In this document: positions 35,520 to 44,223 of the stretch, in pieces
How the letters are laid out: every line of letters starts with the position of its first letter
Numbering within the stretch: position 1 is the stretch's first letter
Assembly: GCF_008923185.1 (NCBI RefSeq)
Contig: NZ_WBMT01000023.1
Coordinates: forward strand, 1 to 64,000
Direction of reading: 5' to 3'
Source: Actinomadura rudentiformis
Lineage (GTDB): Bacteria > Actinomycetota > Actinomycetes > Streptosporangiales > Streptosporangiaceae
Length of the DNA: 64,000 bases
Notes under the pieces: model-generated
The model's database searches: none
What the model saw: only the letters and a program-made list of their open reading frames with translations
What the model was told of the DNA's origin: nothing
Translations under genes and position numbers: made by a program

Positions 35520-35713
35520 GTCGGGTCTCCCTCGGCTCAGGTCGGCTTCGCGCTGCGGGTCGCCGCTCGGTCTCGTCGTACGCGTGCCACCGGCACCACT
35601 GCGAGCGGGGTCTGGAAGCCGAATTCGTCAGTTATGACTCTCTGGAGGGGGAGAAAGTTCGCCCACCAGGGAGGGAAGTTCGTCCCCATTGGAGGAGAAA
35701 AGGCTACTCGACC

Positions 35714-35875
35714 TCACGAGTCCAGTTGTTGTCCGAACAAGGCCAGCGTGACCAGGACGAAAACGACGAAGACCGCGATGTAGGTCGGCACCGGCAGCCG
35801 TAGCCGCTGGGCGGCCCAGCGCACCGCGAATCCGCACAACAGCGCCGTCACGACGAGCGCGATGATCCCTTCCAT
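35714..35875 (-). CDS. 53-residue two-TM membrane protein
   Basis: A small protein starting at ATG 35875 with AAGGTG five nt upstream. Two hydrophobic segments (residues 3-17 and 28-47, YIAVFVVFVLVTLALFG) flank the basic turn RWAAQRLRLP. Divergent from the EmrB-type exporter gene. No known family; plausibly a real small membrane protein because of the ribosome binding site and composition. Confidence 0.6.
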   Translation of the reverse strand: MEGIIALVVTALLCGFAVRWAAQRLRLPVPTYIAVFVVFVLVTLALFGQQLDS

Positions 35876-36059
35876 GGCCACCTTCGTTCCGGGGGGAGGT
35901 GCCGTTCCCCTTGAACGATAGACGGGTTGATCGAGCGAGTGGTGGGAGCGGGCGGAGCCGGGGGCGGGGCCGGCCGGGGAGCGGACCGCGCCGAGGCCGT
36001 GATCTTCGCGGGTCGTGGGGTAGGTCTCCTCCGTATGTCCACGTCTTGGGGGGCGCGGG

Positions 36060-38114
36060 ATGACCGCTGATATGACGACCAAGGAGGACGGCAGGTCCAT
36101 GCCTCAGGGCCGGGACCTGTACGTGATCCTCGGCGCGCTCATGCTCGCGATGCTGCTCGCGGCGCTGGACCAGACGATCGTCTCCACGGCCCTGCCGACG
36201 ATCGTCAGCGACCTGGGCGGACTCAACCATCTCTCCTGGGTGGTGACGGCGTACCTGCTCTCGTCGACGGCCTCCACGCCGCTGTGGGGCAAGCTGGGCG
36301 ACCAGTACGGGCGCAAGCGGCTCTTCCAGACCTCGATCGTCATCTTCCTCATCGGGTCGGCGCTGTGCGGCGTGGCCCAGGACATGACCCAGCTGATCGC
36401 GTTCCGCGCCGTGCAGGGCCTGGGCGGCGGCGGGCTCATGGTGCTCGTCGTCGCGATCGTCGGCGACGTGGTGCCGGTCCGGGAGCGCGGCCGCTACCAG
36501 GGGCTGTTCGGCGCGGTCTTCGGTGTCTCCAGCGTGTGCGGGCCGCTGCTGGGCGGCTGGTTCGTCGACAACCTGTCGTGGCGCTGGGTCTTCTACATCA
36601 ACATCCCGATCGGCATCCTCACGCTGATCGTCATCGCCGCCGTGCTGCACGCCGTGTCCGTGCGCGAGCAGCACAAGATCGACTATCTGGGCACTCTGCT
36701 GATCGTGGGCTGGGCGGTCGGGCTGGTGCTGATGACCACCTGGGGCGGTACGGAGTACGCGTGGACGTCGCCGCAGATCATCGGGCTCGGCGCCGGCTCG
36801 CTGGTCCTCATCGCGTTGTGGATCTACGTGGAGCTGCGCGCCACCGAACCGGTCATGCCGCCGCGGCTCTTCACGGAGGCCGTCTTCTCGCAGGGCTCGG
36901 CGATCAGCTTCGTGATCGGCTTCGCGATGTTCGGCGCCATGACGTTCATCCCGATCTTCCTCCAGGTCGTGCACGGTGTCTCGCCGACGATGTCGGGCGT
37001 GCACCTGCTGCCGATGATGCTCGGCATGCTGGTCGCCTCGATCGGGTCCGGCCAGCTCATCAGCGGCACCGGCCGCTACAAGATCTATCCGGTCGTCGGC
37101 ACCCCGATCGTCGCGCTGGGAATGTGGTTGTGCGCGGGCATGGACGAGACCACCTCCACGCTCTCGATGAGCCTGCGGTTCGCCCTGCTCGGCTTCGGTC
37201 TGGGGCTGGTCATGCAGGTCCTGGTCATCGCCGTGCAGAACGCCGTCCCGTACCAGGATCTCGGCTCGGCCACGTCGGGCGTCACGTTCTTCCGCCAGAT
37301 CGGTGGCTCCTTCGGTGTCGCGGTGTTCGGCTCGGTCTTCGCCAACCAGCTGGCCTCCAACATGGAGGCCGTGGCGCGCAAGGGAGAGCTGCCGCCTGGC
37401 TTCGACCCGTCCGCCGCCGAGGGCGATCCGGGCCTCCTCGACCAGTTGCCGCCCAAGGTGCGGGCCGACGTGCTGCACGTGTACGCGGAGTCCATCCAGA
37501 CCGTCTTCCTCTGGGCGGTTCCGGTCGCCCTCGTCGCGGTCGTGCTGACCTGGTTCCTGCGCGAGGTGCCGCTCCGCGCGACCGCCGGCGCCCAGGACTA
37601 TGGCGAGGGCTTCGGCGGCGCCCCCACGGTCCGTTCGTCCCGGCATGAGATCGAACGGGCGCTCAGCGTGCTCATGCGCAAGGACGCCAGAGCCATGGAG
37701 CTGTACGAGCGCCTTGGCGCCATCTCCGGGGTCAACCTGCCTGCCGGGAGCATGTGGGCGCTCTGCCGGATCGCCAAGGACGGCACGGTGTCCGGCGCTG
37801 AACTGGCCGAACGCGCCGGTGTGCCCGTCGAACGCGGGCGCCCGTACGTGGACCGTCTGGTGAACGCGGGCTTCGTCGTTCGCCGGGAGGGCGACCTCGT
37901 CGTCACCGACAGCGGCCAGGCGGTCGCCGGCCGGCTCTTCGAGGCCCGTCGCGAGGGACTGGCCGAGCACCTGGCCGGCTGGTCTCCCGACGAACATCCG
38001 GAGCTCGCCGAGATCCTCACCAGGCTCTCCCGCGAGAGCCTGGGCGATGACGCCGACGCCGAGGCCGTCCAACCGAGACCCAGGTCACATGGCGTTGCCT
38101 CCCGGGAGATGTAA
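36060..38114 (+). CDS. DHA2/EmrB-type multidrug MFS exporter with C-terminal MarR-like domain
   Basis: A 684-residue fusion. Residues 20-505 are a 14-TM DHA2 exporter: LDQTIVSTALPTIVSDLGG, PLWGKLGDQYGRKRLF, FGVSSVCGPLLGGWFVDNLSWRWVFYINIPIG, and FFRQIGGSFGVAVFGSVF. Residues about 525-670 are cytoplasmic and look like a MarR winged helix: LPAGSMWALCRIAKDGTVSGAELAERAGVPVERGRPYVDRLVNAGFVVRREGDLVVTDSGQ. Proton-driven export of lipophilic compounds is the family role. The attached winged helix is recurrent in actinomycete exporters; its function is unclear. ATG 36060 is used; ATG 36072 is an alternative. Confidence 0.9.
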   Translation: MTADMTTKEDGRSMPQGRDLYVILGALMLAMLLAALDQTIVSTALPTIVSDLGGLNHLSWVVTAYLLSSTASTPLWGKLGDQYGRKRLFQTSIVIFLIGSALCGVAQDMTQLIAFRAVQGLGGGGLMVLVVAIVGDVVPVRERGRYQGLFGAVFGVSSVCGPLLGGWFVDNLSWRWVFYINIPIGILTLIVIAAVLHAVSVREQHKIDYLGTLLIVGWAVGLVLMTTWGGTEYAWTSPQIIGLGAGSLVLIALWIYVELRATEPVMPPRLFTEAVFSQGSAISFVIGFAMFGAMTFIPIFLQVVHGVSPTMSGVHLLPMMLGMLVASIGSGQLISGTGRYKIYPVVGTPIVALGMWLCAGMDETTSTLSMSLRFALLGFGLGLVMQVLVIAVQNAVPYQDLGSATSGVTFFRQIGGSFGVAVFGSVFANQLASNMEAVARKGELPPGFDPSAAEGDPGLLDQLPPKVRADVLHVYAESIQTVFLWAVPVALVAVVLTWFLREVPLRATAGAQDYGEGFGGAPTVRSSRHEIERALSVLMRKDARAMELYERLGAISGVNLPAGSMWALCRIAKDGTVSGAELAERAGVPVERGRPYVDRLVNAGFVVRREGDLVVTDSGQAVAGRLFEARREGLAEHLAGWSPDEHPELAEILTRLSRESLGDDADAEAVQPRPRSHGVASREM

Positions 38115-38146
38115 TCTCATACTGACTAACCGAATCTCACTCGGTT
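38095..38146 (+). promoter_or_regulatory. Promoter and inverted-repeat operator of the thiolase operon
   Basis: -35 TTGCCT (38095-38100), 17-bp spacer and -10 CATACT (38118-38123) point to a start near 38130. The inverted repeat AACCGA (38128-38133) and TCGGTT (38141-38146) lies over the expected start, the position of a repressor site. A TetR-type fatty-acid regulator is a likely binder but is not encoded next door. Confidence 0.5.
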
Positions 38147-38182
38147 TCGGGACGGAACCCCAACCCCACCTTTGGAGGCGTA

Positions 38183-39328
38183 GTGGCCGAGGCGTACATC
38201 GTCGGCGCGGTCCGTACCCCCGTCGGCACCAAGAAGGGTGCCCTGAAGGACGTTCACCCCGCCGACCTCGGGGCCCACGTGCTCAAGGAGCTCGTGAACC
38301 GGACCGGGGTCGACCCGTCCGCCGTCGAAGACGTGATCACGGGCTGTGTCATGCAGGTCGGGCCGCAGTCGCTCGACATCGCGCGTACCGCCTGGTTGTC
38401 GGCCGGCCTTCCCGAGAACGTGCCCGGCGTGACCATCGACCGGCAGTGCGGCTCCTCGCAGCAGGCGATCCACTTCGCCGCCCAGGGCGTGCTGTCCGGC
38501 ACCCAGGACCTCGTGGTCGCCTCCGGCATCGAGCAGATGGCCGTCGTGCCGATGGGTTCCTCGGTCGCGATGGCGCTGGAGAAGGGCATGCCCTTCCCCT
38601 ACGGCGACGGTTGGGCCGAGCGCTACGGCCAGCAGGAGATCTCGCAGTTCCGCGGCGCGCAGCTGATGGCCGAGAAGTGGGGCTTCTCGCGCGAGGACCT
38701 GGAGAAGTACGCCCTGGAGAGCCACCAGCGCGCGTCCAAGGCCATCGAGGCCGGCTATTTCGACAGGGAGATCGCGCCGATCGCCGGGCTGTCCAAGGAC
38801 GAGGGCGCCCGCCCCGACACCTCGCTGGAGAAGATGGCGGGCCTCAACCCGCTGCGCGAGGGCTGGGCCATCACGGCCGCCGTCGCCTCGCAGATCTCGG
38901 TCGGCGCGTCCGCGCTGCTCATCGCCTCCGAGGAGGCCGTCAAGCAGCACAACCTGACCCCGCGGGCGCGGATCCACACCCTCACCGTGTGCGGCTCGGA
39001 CCCGGTCTACATGCTGACCGGCCCGATCCCGGCGACCGAGAAGGCGCTGCAGCGCAGCGGCCTGAAGATCGACGACATCGACGTCTTCGAGGTGAACGAG
39101 GCGTTCGCCCCGGTGCCGATGGCGTGGGCGGCCGACACCGGCGCCTCGCTGGAGAAGACCAACCCCAACGGCGGCGCGATCGCTCTCGGCCACCCGCTGG
39201 GCGCGACCGGCGGCATCCTGATGACCAAGCTGCTGCACGAGCTGGAGCGCACCGGCGGCCGCTACGGCCTCCAGACGATGTGCGAGGGCGGCGGCCAGGC
39301 CAACGCGACGATCATCGAGCGCATCTGA
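38183..39328 (+). CDS. Acetyl-CoA C-acyltransferase (thiolase)
   Basis: A 381-residue thiolase; cleaves 3-ketoacyl-CoA or condenses acetyl-CoA units. The acylated Cys is in VTIDRQCGSSQQAIHFAAQG (about residue 89), the catalytic His in NPNGGAIALGHPLGATGG and the base Cys in QTMCEGGGQANATI. A GTG start follows TTTGGAGG. With the enoyl-CoA hydratase 52 bp downstream it makes a beta-oxidation-type operon; the acyl-chain specificity cannot be read from the sequence. Confidence 0.93.
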   Translation: MAEAYIVGAVRTPVGTKKGALKDVHPADLGAHVLKELVNRTGVDPSAVEDVITGCVMQVGPQSLDIARTAWLSAGLPENVPGVTIDRQCGSSQQAIHFAAQGVLSGTQDLVVASGIEQMAVVPMGSSVAMALEKGMPFPYGDGWAERYGQQEISQFRGAQLMAEKWGFSREDLEKYALESHQRASKAIEAGYFDREIAPIAGLSKDEGARPDTSLEKMAGLNPLREGWAITAAVASQISVGASALLIASEEAVKQHNLTPRARIHTLTVCGSDPVYMLTGPIPATEKALQRSGLKIDDIDVFEVNEAFAPVPMAWAADTGASLEKTNPNGGAIALGHPLGATGGILMTKLLHELERTGGRYGLQTMCEGGGQANATIIERI

Positions 39329-39379
39329 GTGCCGGCGGGCGGGGCCCTGGGCCTCGCCCGCCCCGCTTTGGGGAGAGCC

Positions 39380-40141
39380 ATGATCCTGTACGAGGTGGCC
39401 GACCGGGTCGCGACGATCACGCTGAACCGCCCGGACGCCCGGAACGCGCTCAGCGACCAGATGATCGAGGAGCTGCTCGACGCGTTCGACCGGGCCGGTG
39501 CCGACGACGGCGTCCACGTGATCGTGCTGACCGGCGCGGGCGACCGCGCGTTCTGCGCGGGCGCCGACCTGGGCGGGCTGAGCACCGACCAGATCGACGA
39601 CATCCGGGCCAGCGCCCCGTACCGCCTGTTCACGGCGTTCCCCCGGCTGGGCAAGCCGATCATCGCGCGCCTGGCCGGGCACGCGGTCGCGGGCGGCCTC
39701 GGCCTCGCCGCCGCCTGTGACCTGGTCATCGCCGCCGACGACGTCACGCTCGGCACCCCCGAGGTCAACGTCGGGCTCTGGCCGATGATGATCATGGCCA
39801 TCATCAACCGGAACGTGGCGCCCAAACACGCGTTCAAGCTCTACTACACGGGGCAGCGCATCACCGCCGCCGAGGGCCGCGAGATCGGCCTGGTCACCGA
39901 GGTCGTGCCACGCGCAGACCTGGACGCCCGGGTGGCCGAACTGGCCGCGACCATCGCGTCCAAGAGCCCCATCGGCCTGCGCATGGGCCGCGAGGCGTTC
40001 TTCGCCATCGAGGGGCGCCCGCTGGAGGACCAGATCGCGCACCTGCTCGGCGAACTGGTCGTGCTGGCCGGGACCGAGGACGCCAAGGAGGGCGTCACGG
40101 CCTTCCTGGAGCGCCGCGAACCGGACTTCAAGGGCCGCTGA
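39380..40141 (+). CDS. Enoyl-CoA hydratase/isomerase family protein
   Basis: A 253-residue crotonase-fold enzyme. The oxyanion-hole segments are AFCAGADLGGLS and AGHAVAGGLGLAAACDLVIAADD, followed by GTPEVNVGLWPMM, where the hydratase Glu position is filled by the E of TPEVN; the usual second Glu region reads LWPMMIM, as in several short-chain hydratase relatives. ATG 39380 has GGGGAGAG upstream; the in-frame extension from 39329 overlaps the thiolase end. It follows the thiolase, presumably in the same transcript. Confidence 0.9.
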   Translation: MILYEVADRVATITLNRPDARNALSDQMIEELLDAFDRAGADDGVHVIVLTGAGDRAFCAGADLGGLSTDQIDDIRASAPYRLFTAFPRLGKPIIARLAGHAVAGGLGLAAACDLVIAADDVTLGTPEVNVGLWPMMIMAIINRNVAPKHAFKLYYTGQRITAAEGREIGLVTEVVPRADLDARVAELAATIASKSPIGLRMGREAFFAIEGRPLEDQIAHLLGELVVLAGTEDAKEGVTAFLERREPDFKGR

Positions 40142-40203
40142 CCTGGGCGCTGACCTGGGCGCCTCCGGGATATCCGGGCGCCCGCATGGTTGAGTGATCG
40201 ACC

Positions 40204-40560
40204 ATGCGAAGAGCCGCGCTGCCCGTCGACGACGAGTACGCCCCGCTGTACTCCGTGGGCCAGGTCGCCGCGATGTTGCACCTCCGCCAGGCGTTCCTGC
40301 GCCGCCTCGACGAGTACCAGGTGGTCTGCCCCCGCCGCACGGAAGGCGGCCAGCGCCGCTATTCGCGGTCGGAGATCAGCCGCGTGCAGTACGTCGTGGA
40401 GCTGGTCGGCGAGGGCATGACCCTGACCGCGATCCGTCGCGTCCTGGACCTGGAACAACGCGTCCGCGATCTAGAACGCCGCCGCGATGACGACGCCCGC
40501 CGGATCCGCGACCTGGAATCCCGCCTCAGAGGCCGCCGGGCCCCCGTACCGCCCATGTAG
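40204..40560 (+). CDS. MerR-family regulator
   Basis: A 118-residue MerR/HspR-like regulator: YSVGQVAAMLHLRQAFLRRLDEYQVVCPRRTEGGQRRYSRSEISRVQYVVELVGEGMTLTAIRRVLDLE, followed by an Arg-rich coiled coil (EQRVRDLERRRDDDARRIRDLESRLRGRR). There are no metal-binding cysteines, so the effector is unknown. Starts 62 bp after the enoyl-CoA hydratase, which it could share a transcript with. Its 3' end lies within a 19-bp tandem repeat. Confidence 0.88.
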   Translation: MRRAALPVDDEYAPLYSVGQVAAMLHLRQAFLRRLDEYQVVCPRRTEGGQRRYSRSEISRVQYVVELVGEGMTLTAIRRVLDLEQRVRDLERRRDDDARRIRDLESRLRGRRAPVPPM

Positions 40561-40583
40561 GGCCGTACCACCCATGTAGGGCC
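40546..40583. repeat. 19-bp tandem repeat spanning a stop codon
   Basis: Two copies of gtaccgcccatgtagggcc (one with g to a) follow each other, the first containing the TAG stop of the MerR gene. The second copy lies in the 24-bp gap before the convergent IclR gene. It is a recent slippage duplication. Confidence 0.8.
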
Positions 40584-40584
40584 G

Positions 40585-41349
40585 TCAGGCGATGGTGAGG
40601 CTCAGGGTGCGCTGGATGCGGGCGGCGGTCGCCTGGATGCGGTGGGCGGAGGCCTCGATCTTGGGGAGCTTGCTGGTGCGGCAGGAGATGGCCAGCGCCC
40701 CGACGACGCTGCCGGTGGCGTCGGTCACGGGGACGGCGGCGCAGCCGGTGCCGAGCGCGTATTCCTCGCGGTCGAGGGAGAGCCCGGATGGCTTGGCCAG
40801 GGTGCGCAGGAGCTGCTGCCGGTCGGTGATGGTGTGCGGGGTGAGGTCGACGAGCGGGTGGCGGGCCAGGTAGTCGCGGCGGCGTTCGTCGTCGAGCTGG
40901 CCGAGCATGCACTTGCCGATGGCGGTCGCGTGGGCGGCGGCGTCGAAGCCCACCCAGAGATCGACGCGGGGGGTGCGGGGGCCGTCGGCTATGTCGACTA
41001 TGCGGATCTCGTCGTCCTCGTGCAGGCCGAAGTACGCGGCGACGCCGAGCTCGTCACGCAGCGCCATCAGGGCGGGGCGGATGCGGGCGAGCAGCTGCTG
41101 GGTCTTGCTCTGGCCGTGCAGCGACTGGACGCGGTCGCCGATGACCCAGACGCCGTCCGAGAGGCGCATCGCGTAGCCCTCGTGGGCGAGGGTGCGCAGC
41201 AGGTGGTACGTCGTGGCGAGCGGCAATCCGGCCTCGCGGGCCAGCTGCTTGGCGGGCGCCCCGTTGGGATGCGAGGCCACGGCCTCCATCAGGTGCAAGG
41301 CACGTTGCACTGAAGCGATGAGAGTAGGTCTCCGTGTCTCATCCATCAC
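40585..41349 (-). CDS. IclR-family transcriptional regulator
   Basis: A 254-residue regulator with an N-terminal winged helix (SVQRALHLMEAVASHPNGAPAKQLAREAGLPLATTYHLLRTLAHEGYAMR) and a GAF-like effector domain (YFGLHEDDEIRIVDIADG, AAHATAIGKCMLGQLDD, GLSLDREEYALGTGCAAVPVTDATGSVVGALAISC). Divergent from the acyl-CoA dehydrogenase, which is its most likely target through the 293-bp intergenic region containing the dyad GTGAT (41391-41395)/ATCAC (41410-41414). Effector unknown, probably an aromatic or short-chain acid by family. Confidence 0.92.
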   Translation of the reverse strand: MMDETRRPTLIASVQRALHLMEAVASHPNGAPAKQLAREAGLPLATTYHLLRTLAHEGYAMRLSDGVWVIGDRVQSLHGQSKTQQLLARIRPALMALRDELGVAAYFGLHEDDEIRIVDIADGPRTPRVDLWVGFDAAAHATAIGKCMLGQLDDERRRDYLARHPLVDLTPHTITDRQQLLRTLAKPSGLSLDREEYALGTGCAAVPVTDATGSVVGALAISCRTSKLPKIEASAHRIQATAARIQRTLSLTIA

Positions 41350-41642
41350 GCACAGCGAACCCCTCTGGCCTCGTCAGGTCAAGGCCTTTCGTGATACTGA
41401 GTCCATTGGATCACTTCTTGCTCGGTCTGGCGCCGTGTTCACGGAAGCCAGCGGCCGAATTCAGTGTGCTGGAACGGTCCTTTCTCGGGCCTTAACTCTG
41501 TGGCGAGATCATTGTTCCCGCGGACAACATAAGTGCGCTGTTAACGCATTGGCATCGGCTGGTGTTCGGTGGGCCCTACTCGGGGGTACGACTCGGGAGT
41601 AACTTCGCAAGGGAGACGCGGAAGCCATTCCGAGGAGCCGGT

Positions 41643-43589
41643 ATGACCCAGCCGAGCCGCGTAGACGAGCGCACCGCCCGAAAGATCGCCGAAGAGGCGC
41701 GCGAGACCGAATGGCGCCTTCCGAGCTTCGGAAAGCAGCTGTTCCTGGGCGACTTCCGCCTCGATCTCATCCATCCCCATCCGCGTTCTGACGAGGTCAT
41801 GGTGCGTAAGGGGGAGGAATTCCTGGCCCGGCTCCGGGAGTTCTGCGCGACGAAGGTCGACTCGGCGGCGATCGAGAGGGACGCGCGCATTCCCGATGAG
41901 GTCATCAAGGGACTGCGCGCGCTCGGCGCTCTCGGCATGAAGATCCCGGAGAAGTACGGCGGCCTCGGGCTCGGGCAGTATCACTACGGGCGGGCCCTGA
42001 TGATCATCGGTTCGGTCAGCCCGGCGCTCGGCGCGCTCGTCTCGGCCCACCAGTCCATCGGAGTCCCGCAGCCGATCAAGCTCTTCGGCACCGACGAGCA
42101 GAAGAACACCTGGCTGCCGCGCTGCGTCAACGAGATCAGCGCGTTCCTGCTGACCGAGCCCGACGTCGGCTCGGACCCCGCGCGGCTGCGGACCACCGCG
42201 GTGCCCACCGGGAACGGCGAATACGTCTTGAACGGCGTCAAGCTGTGGACCACCAACGGCGTCGTCGCCGACCTCGTGGTCGTGATGGCGCGGGTGCCGA
42301 AGTCCGAGGGGCATCGCGGCGGCATCTCCGCGTTCGTCGTCGAGGCGGGCTCGCCGGGCATCACCGTCGAGCGCCGCAACGCGTTCATGGGGCTGCGCGG
42401 CATCGAGAACGGCGTCACGCGCTTCCACGACGTCCGCGTCCCCGCCGCGAACCTGATCGGCAAGGAGGGCGCCGGACTGAAGATCGCGCTCACCACGCTC
42501 AACACCGGCCGCCTGTCGCTGCCCGCGTTGTGCGCGGCGGCCGGCAAGTGGTCGACCAAGATTGCGCGCGAGTGGTCCAAGGAACGGGTGCAGTGGGGCC
42601 GCCCCGTCGGCGAGCACGAGGCCATCTCCAAGAAGCTCGCGTTCATCGCCGCGACCTCGTACGCCCTGGAGGCGATGCTCGACCTGTCCAGCCAGCTGGC
42701 CGACGACGAGCGCAACGACATCCGCATCGAGGCGGCGTTGGCCAAGCTGTGGTCCTCCGAGATGGCCAGCAGGATCGCCGACGAGCTGGTCCAGATCCGT
42801 GGTGGCCGCGGCTACGAGACCGCGGCGTCGCTGGCGGCTCGCGGTGAACGCGGCGTGCCCGCCGAACAGGTCCTGCGCGACCTCCGGATCAACCGGATCT
42901 TCGAGGGCTCGACCGAGATCATGCACCTGCTGATCGCCCGTGAGGCCGTGGACGCGCACCTGTCGGTGGCCGGCGACATCATCGACCCGGACGCGTCACG
43001 CGGGCAGAAGGCGCGCGCCGCCGCCCGAGCCGGCGGCTTCTACGCGCGGTGGTTGCCGACGCTGGTCACGGGCGCGGGGCAGCGTCCCGGATCGTACGGC
43101 GAGTTCGGGCCGCTGGCGCAGCACCTGCGCTATGTCGAACGTGCCTCCCGCAAGCTGGCCCGCTCGACCTTCTACGCCGCCGGACGCTGGCAGGGAAAGC
43201 TGGAGTACAAGCAGGGCTTCCTCGGCCGCATGGTCGACATCGGCGCCGAGCTCTACGCCATGAGTGCCGTCTGCGTACGGGCGCTGCAAGACAGCAGGGA
43301 GCACGGGACGCGGTCGAGCGAGGGCGAGACGGTCCGTTCGCCTGGCGTGTCCGCGACCAGGCTGGCCGATGCCTTCTGCAGGCAGGCGCGGGTACGGATC
43401 GAGGAGCTCTTCGACGGGCTCTGGCGCAACACCGATGCCCTGGACGCGAAGCTCGCCAAGCGCGTCCTCTCAGGCGACTTCACCTGGCTTGAGGAGGGCA
43501 TCCTCGACCCGTCCATCCCAGGTCCCTGGATCGCCGACGCGACCCCTGGCCCGTCCAAGCAGGAGAACGTCCACCGCCCGATCGGCTGA
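41643..43589 (+). CDS. Acyl-CoA dehydrogenase, long form with C-terminal extension
   Basis: A 648-residue FAD enzyme. The ACAD core spans about 45-440: FLLTEPDVGSDPARLRTTAV, LNGVKLWTTNGVVADLVVVMA, FMGLRGIENGVTRFHDVRVPAANLIG, QWGRPVGEHEAISKKLAFIAA, and VPAEQVLRDLRINRIFEGSTEIMHLLIAREAVDAHL. In the last, the segment preceding FEGSTEI often carries the catalytic base in the long-chain class. The extra 200 residues (RAAARAGGFYARWLPTL to the end) are helical and typical of the VLCAD-like/FadE5-type bacterial subgroup. ATG 41643 has GAGGAG seven nt upstream. Divergent from the IclR regulator. Confidence 0.92.
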   Translation: MTQPSRVDERTARKIAEEARETEWRLPSFGKQLFLGDFRLDLIHPHPRSDEVMVRKGEEFLARLREFCATKVDSAAIERDARIPDEVIKGLRALGALGMKIPEKYGGLGLGQYHYGRALMIIGSVSPALGALVSAHQSIGVPQPIKLFGTDEQKNTWLPRCVNEISAFLLTEPDVGSDPARLRTTAVPTGNGEYVLNGVKLWTTNGVVADLVVVMARVPKSEGHRGGISAFVVEAGSPGITVERRNAFMGLRGIENGVTRFHDVRVPAANLIGKEGAGLKIALTTLNTGRLSLPALCAAAGKWSTKIAREWSKERVQWGRPVGEHEAISKKLAFIAATSYALEAMLDLSSQLADDERNDIRIEAALAKLWSSEMASRIADELVQIRGGRGYETAASLAARGERGVPAEQVLRDLRINRIFEGSTEIMHLLIAREAVDAHLSVAGDIIDPDASRGQKARAAARAGGFYARWLPTLVTGAGQRPGSYGEFGPLAQHLRYVERASRKLARSTFYAAGRWQGKLEYKQGFLGRMVDIGAELYAMSAVCVRALQDSREHGTRSSEGETVRSPGVSATRLADAFCRQARVRIEELFDGLWRNTDALDAKLAKRVLSGDFTWLEEGILDPSIPGPWIADATPGPSKQENVHRPIG

Positions 43590-43725
43590 GCGCCTGGGCG
43601 GGCGGCCCGGGGATCGTCGCACAGTGTCACCATGTGAAAACTCTCTGCCTGTGTTCAGGGCCGAGTGCCGATATGTTGCACTCACCCGGTGGTGCCGTGG
43701 TGACGACAGGGCGGAGGGCGACGCG

Positions 43726-43941
43726 ATGCTCAGCGTGATCGTCGATGGCCCGCGATACGGCGGACACACCCGTTCCGGCATTGATCCCCGTTCCGGCAAG
43801 GACGCCCGTTCCGGAGTGCGGCCCGACCTCGATGTGCTCGTGGCCACGGCTGTCGAAGGGTTCGGCCTCCCGGCCGCCGCACTCCGGGACGGGATCATGC
43901 AGGTGTCCCGCGTTCGCACCCGGCGCGCCGGACGAGCGTGA
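43726..43941 (+). CDS. 71-residue hypothetical protein with RSG repeats
   Basis: A short frame from ATG 43726 with GGAGGGCGAC upstream. It encodes MLSVIVDGPRYGGHTRSGID, then RSGxD-type repeats, then LDVLVATAVEGFGLPAAALRDGIMQV and a basic tail. Three 14-15-bp units (cccgttccgg plus spacer) underlie the RSG repeats. G/C third-position bias is moderate. No family known. It could be a real small protein or a chance frame. Confidence 0.42.
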   Translation: MLSVIVDGPRYGGHTRSGIDPRSGKDARSGVRPDLDVLVATAVEGFGLPAAALRDGIMQVSRVRTRRAGRA

Positions 43942-44223
43942 GCGAGCTCACCGAGACCGTCTCTCCGTGGTCCGGTACGGTGACGTGACCTGGCATTTGG
44001 CGGGTCGCCGGTCGACACGCCAAGGTGTGTGGCACAGCAGCGCGCTCCGGGGCGTCCGAGGCTGAATGACACGCACACGGCTCGTGAACGTTCACTGTCG
44101 ACTAGACTGACCCGACCTTTGCGCTAGAGATCGGCCCGCCTCGAAGTCCAGGTCGGCACGCCGGTCCGGCGAACGCCAGCCGATTGCCAGGCGAGCGACA
44201 ACGCACTCCAGCGAGCGGGAAGT

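Noticed and set aside
35634-35713. Repeated aagttcg motifs and a potential small frame (MTLWRGRKFAHQGGKFVPIG...)
   Set aside because: The frame has no ribosome binding site, runs into the antisense of the small membrane protein gene and shows no G/C third-position bias.
35628-38072. 814-codon minus-strand open frame
   Set aside because: It is antisense to the EmrB-MarR exporter, with an extremely His/Asp/Arg-rich product.
38126-40042. 638-codon minus-strand open frame
   Set aside because: It is antisense to the thiolase and enoyl-CoA hydratase genes, which have intact active-site motifs.
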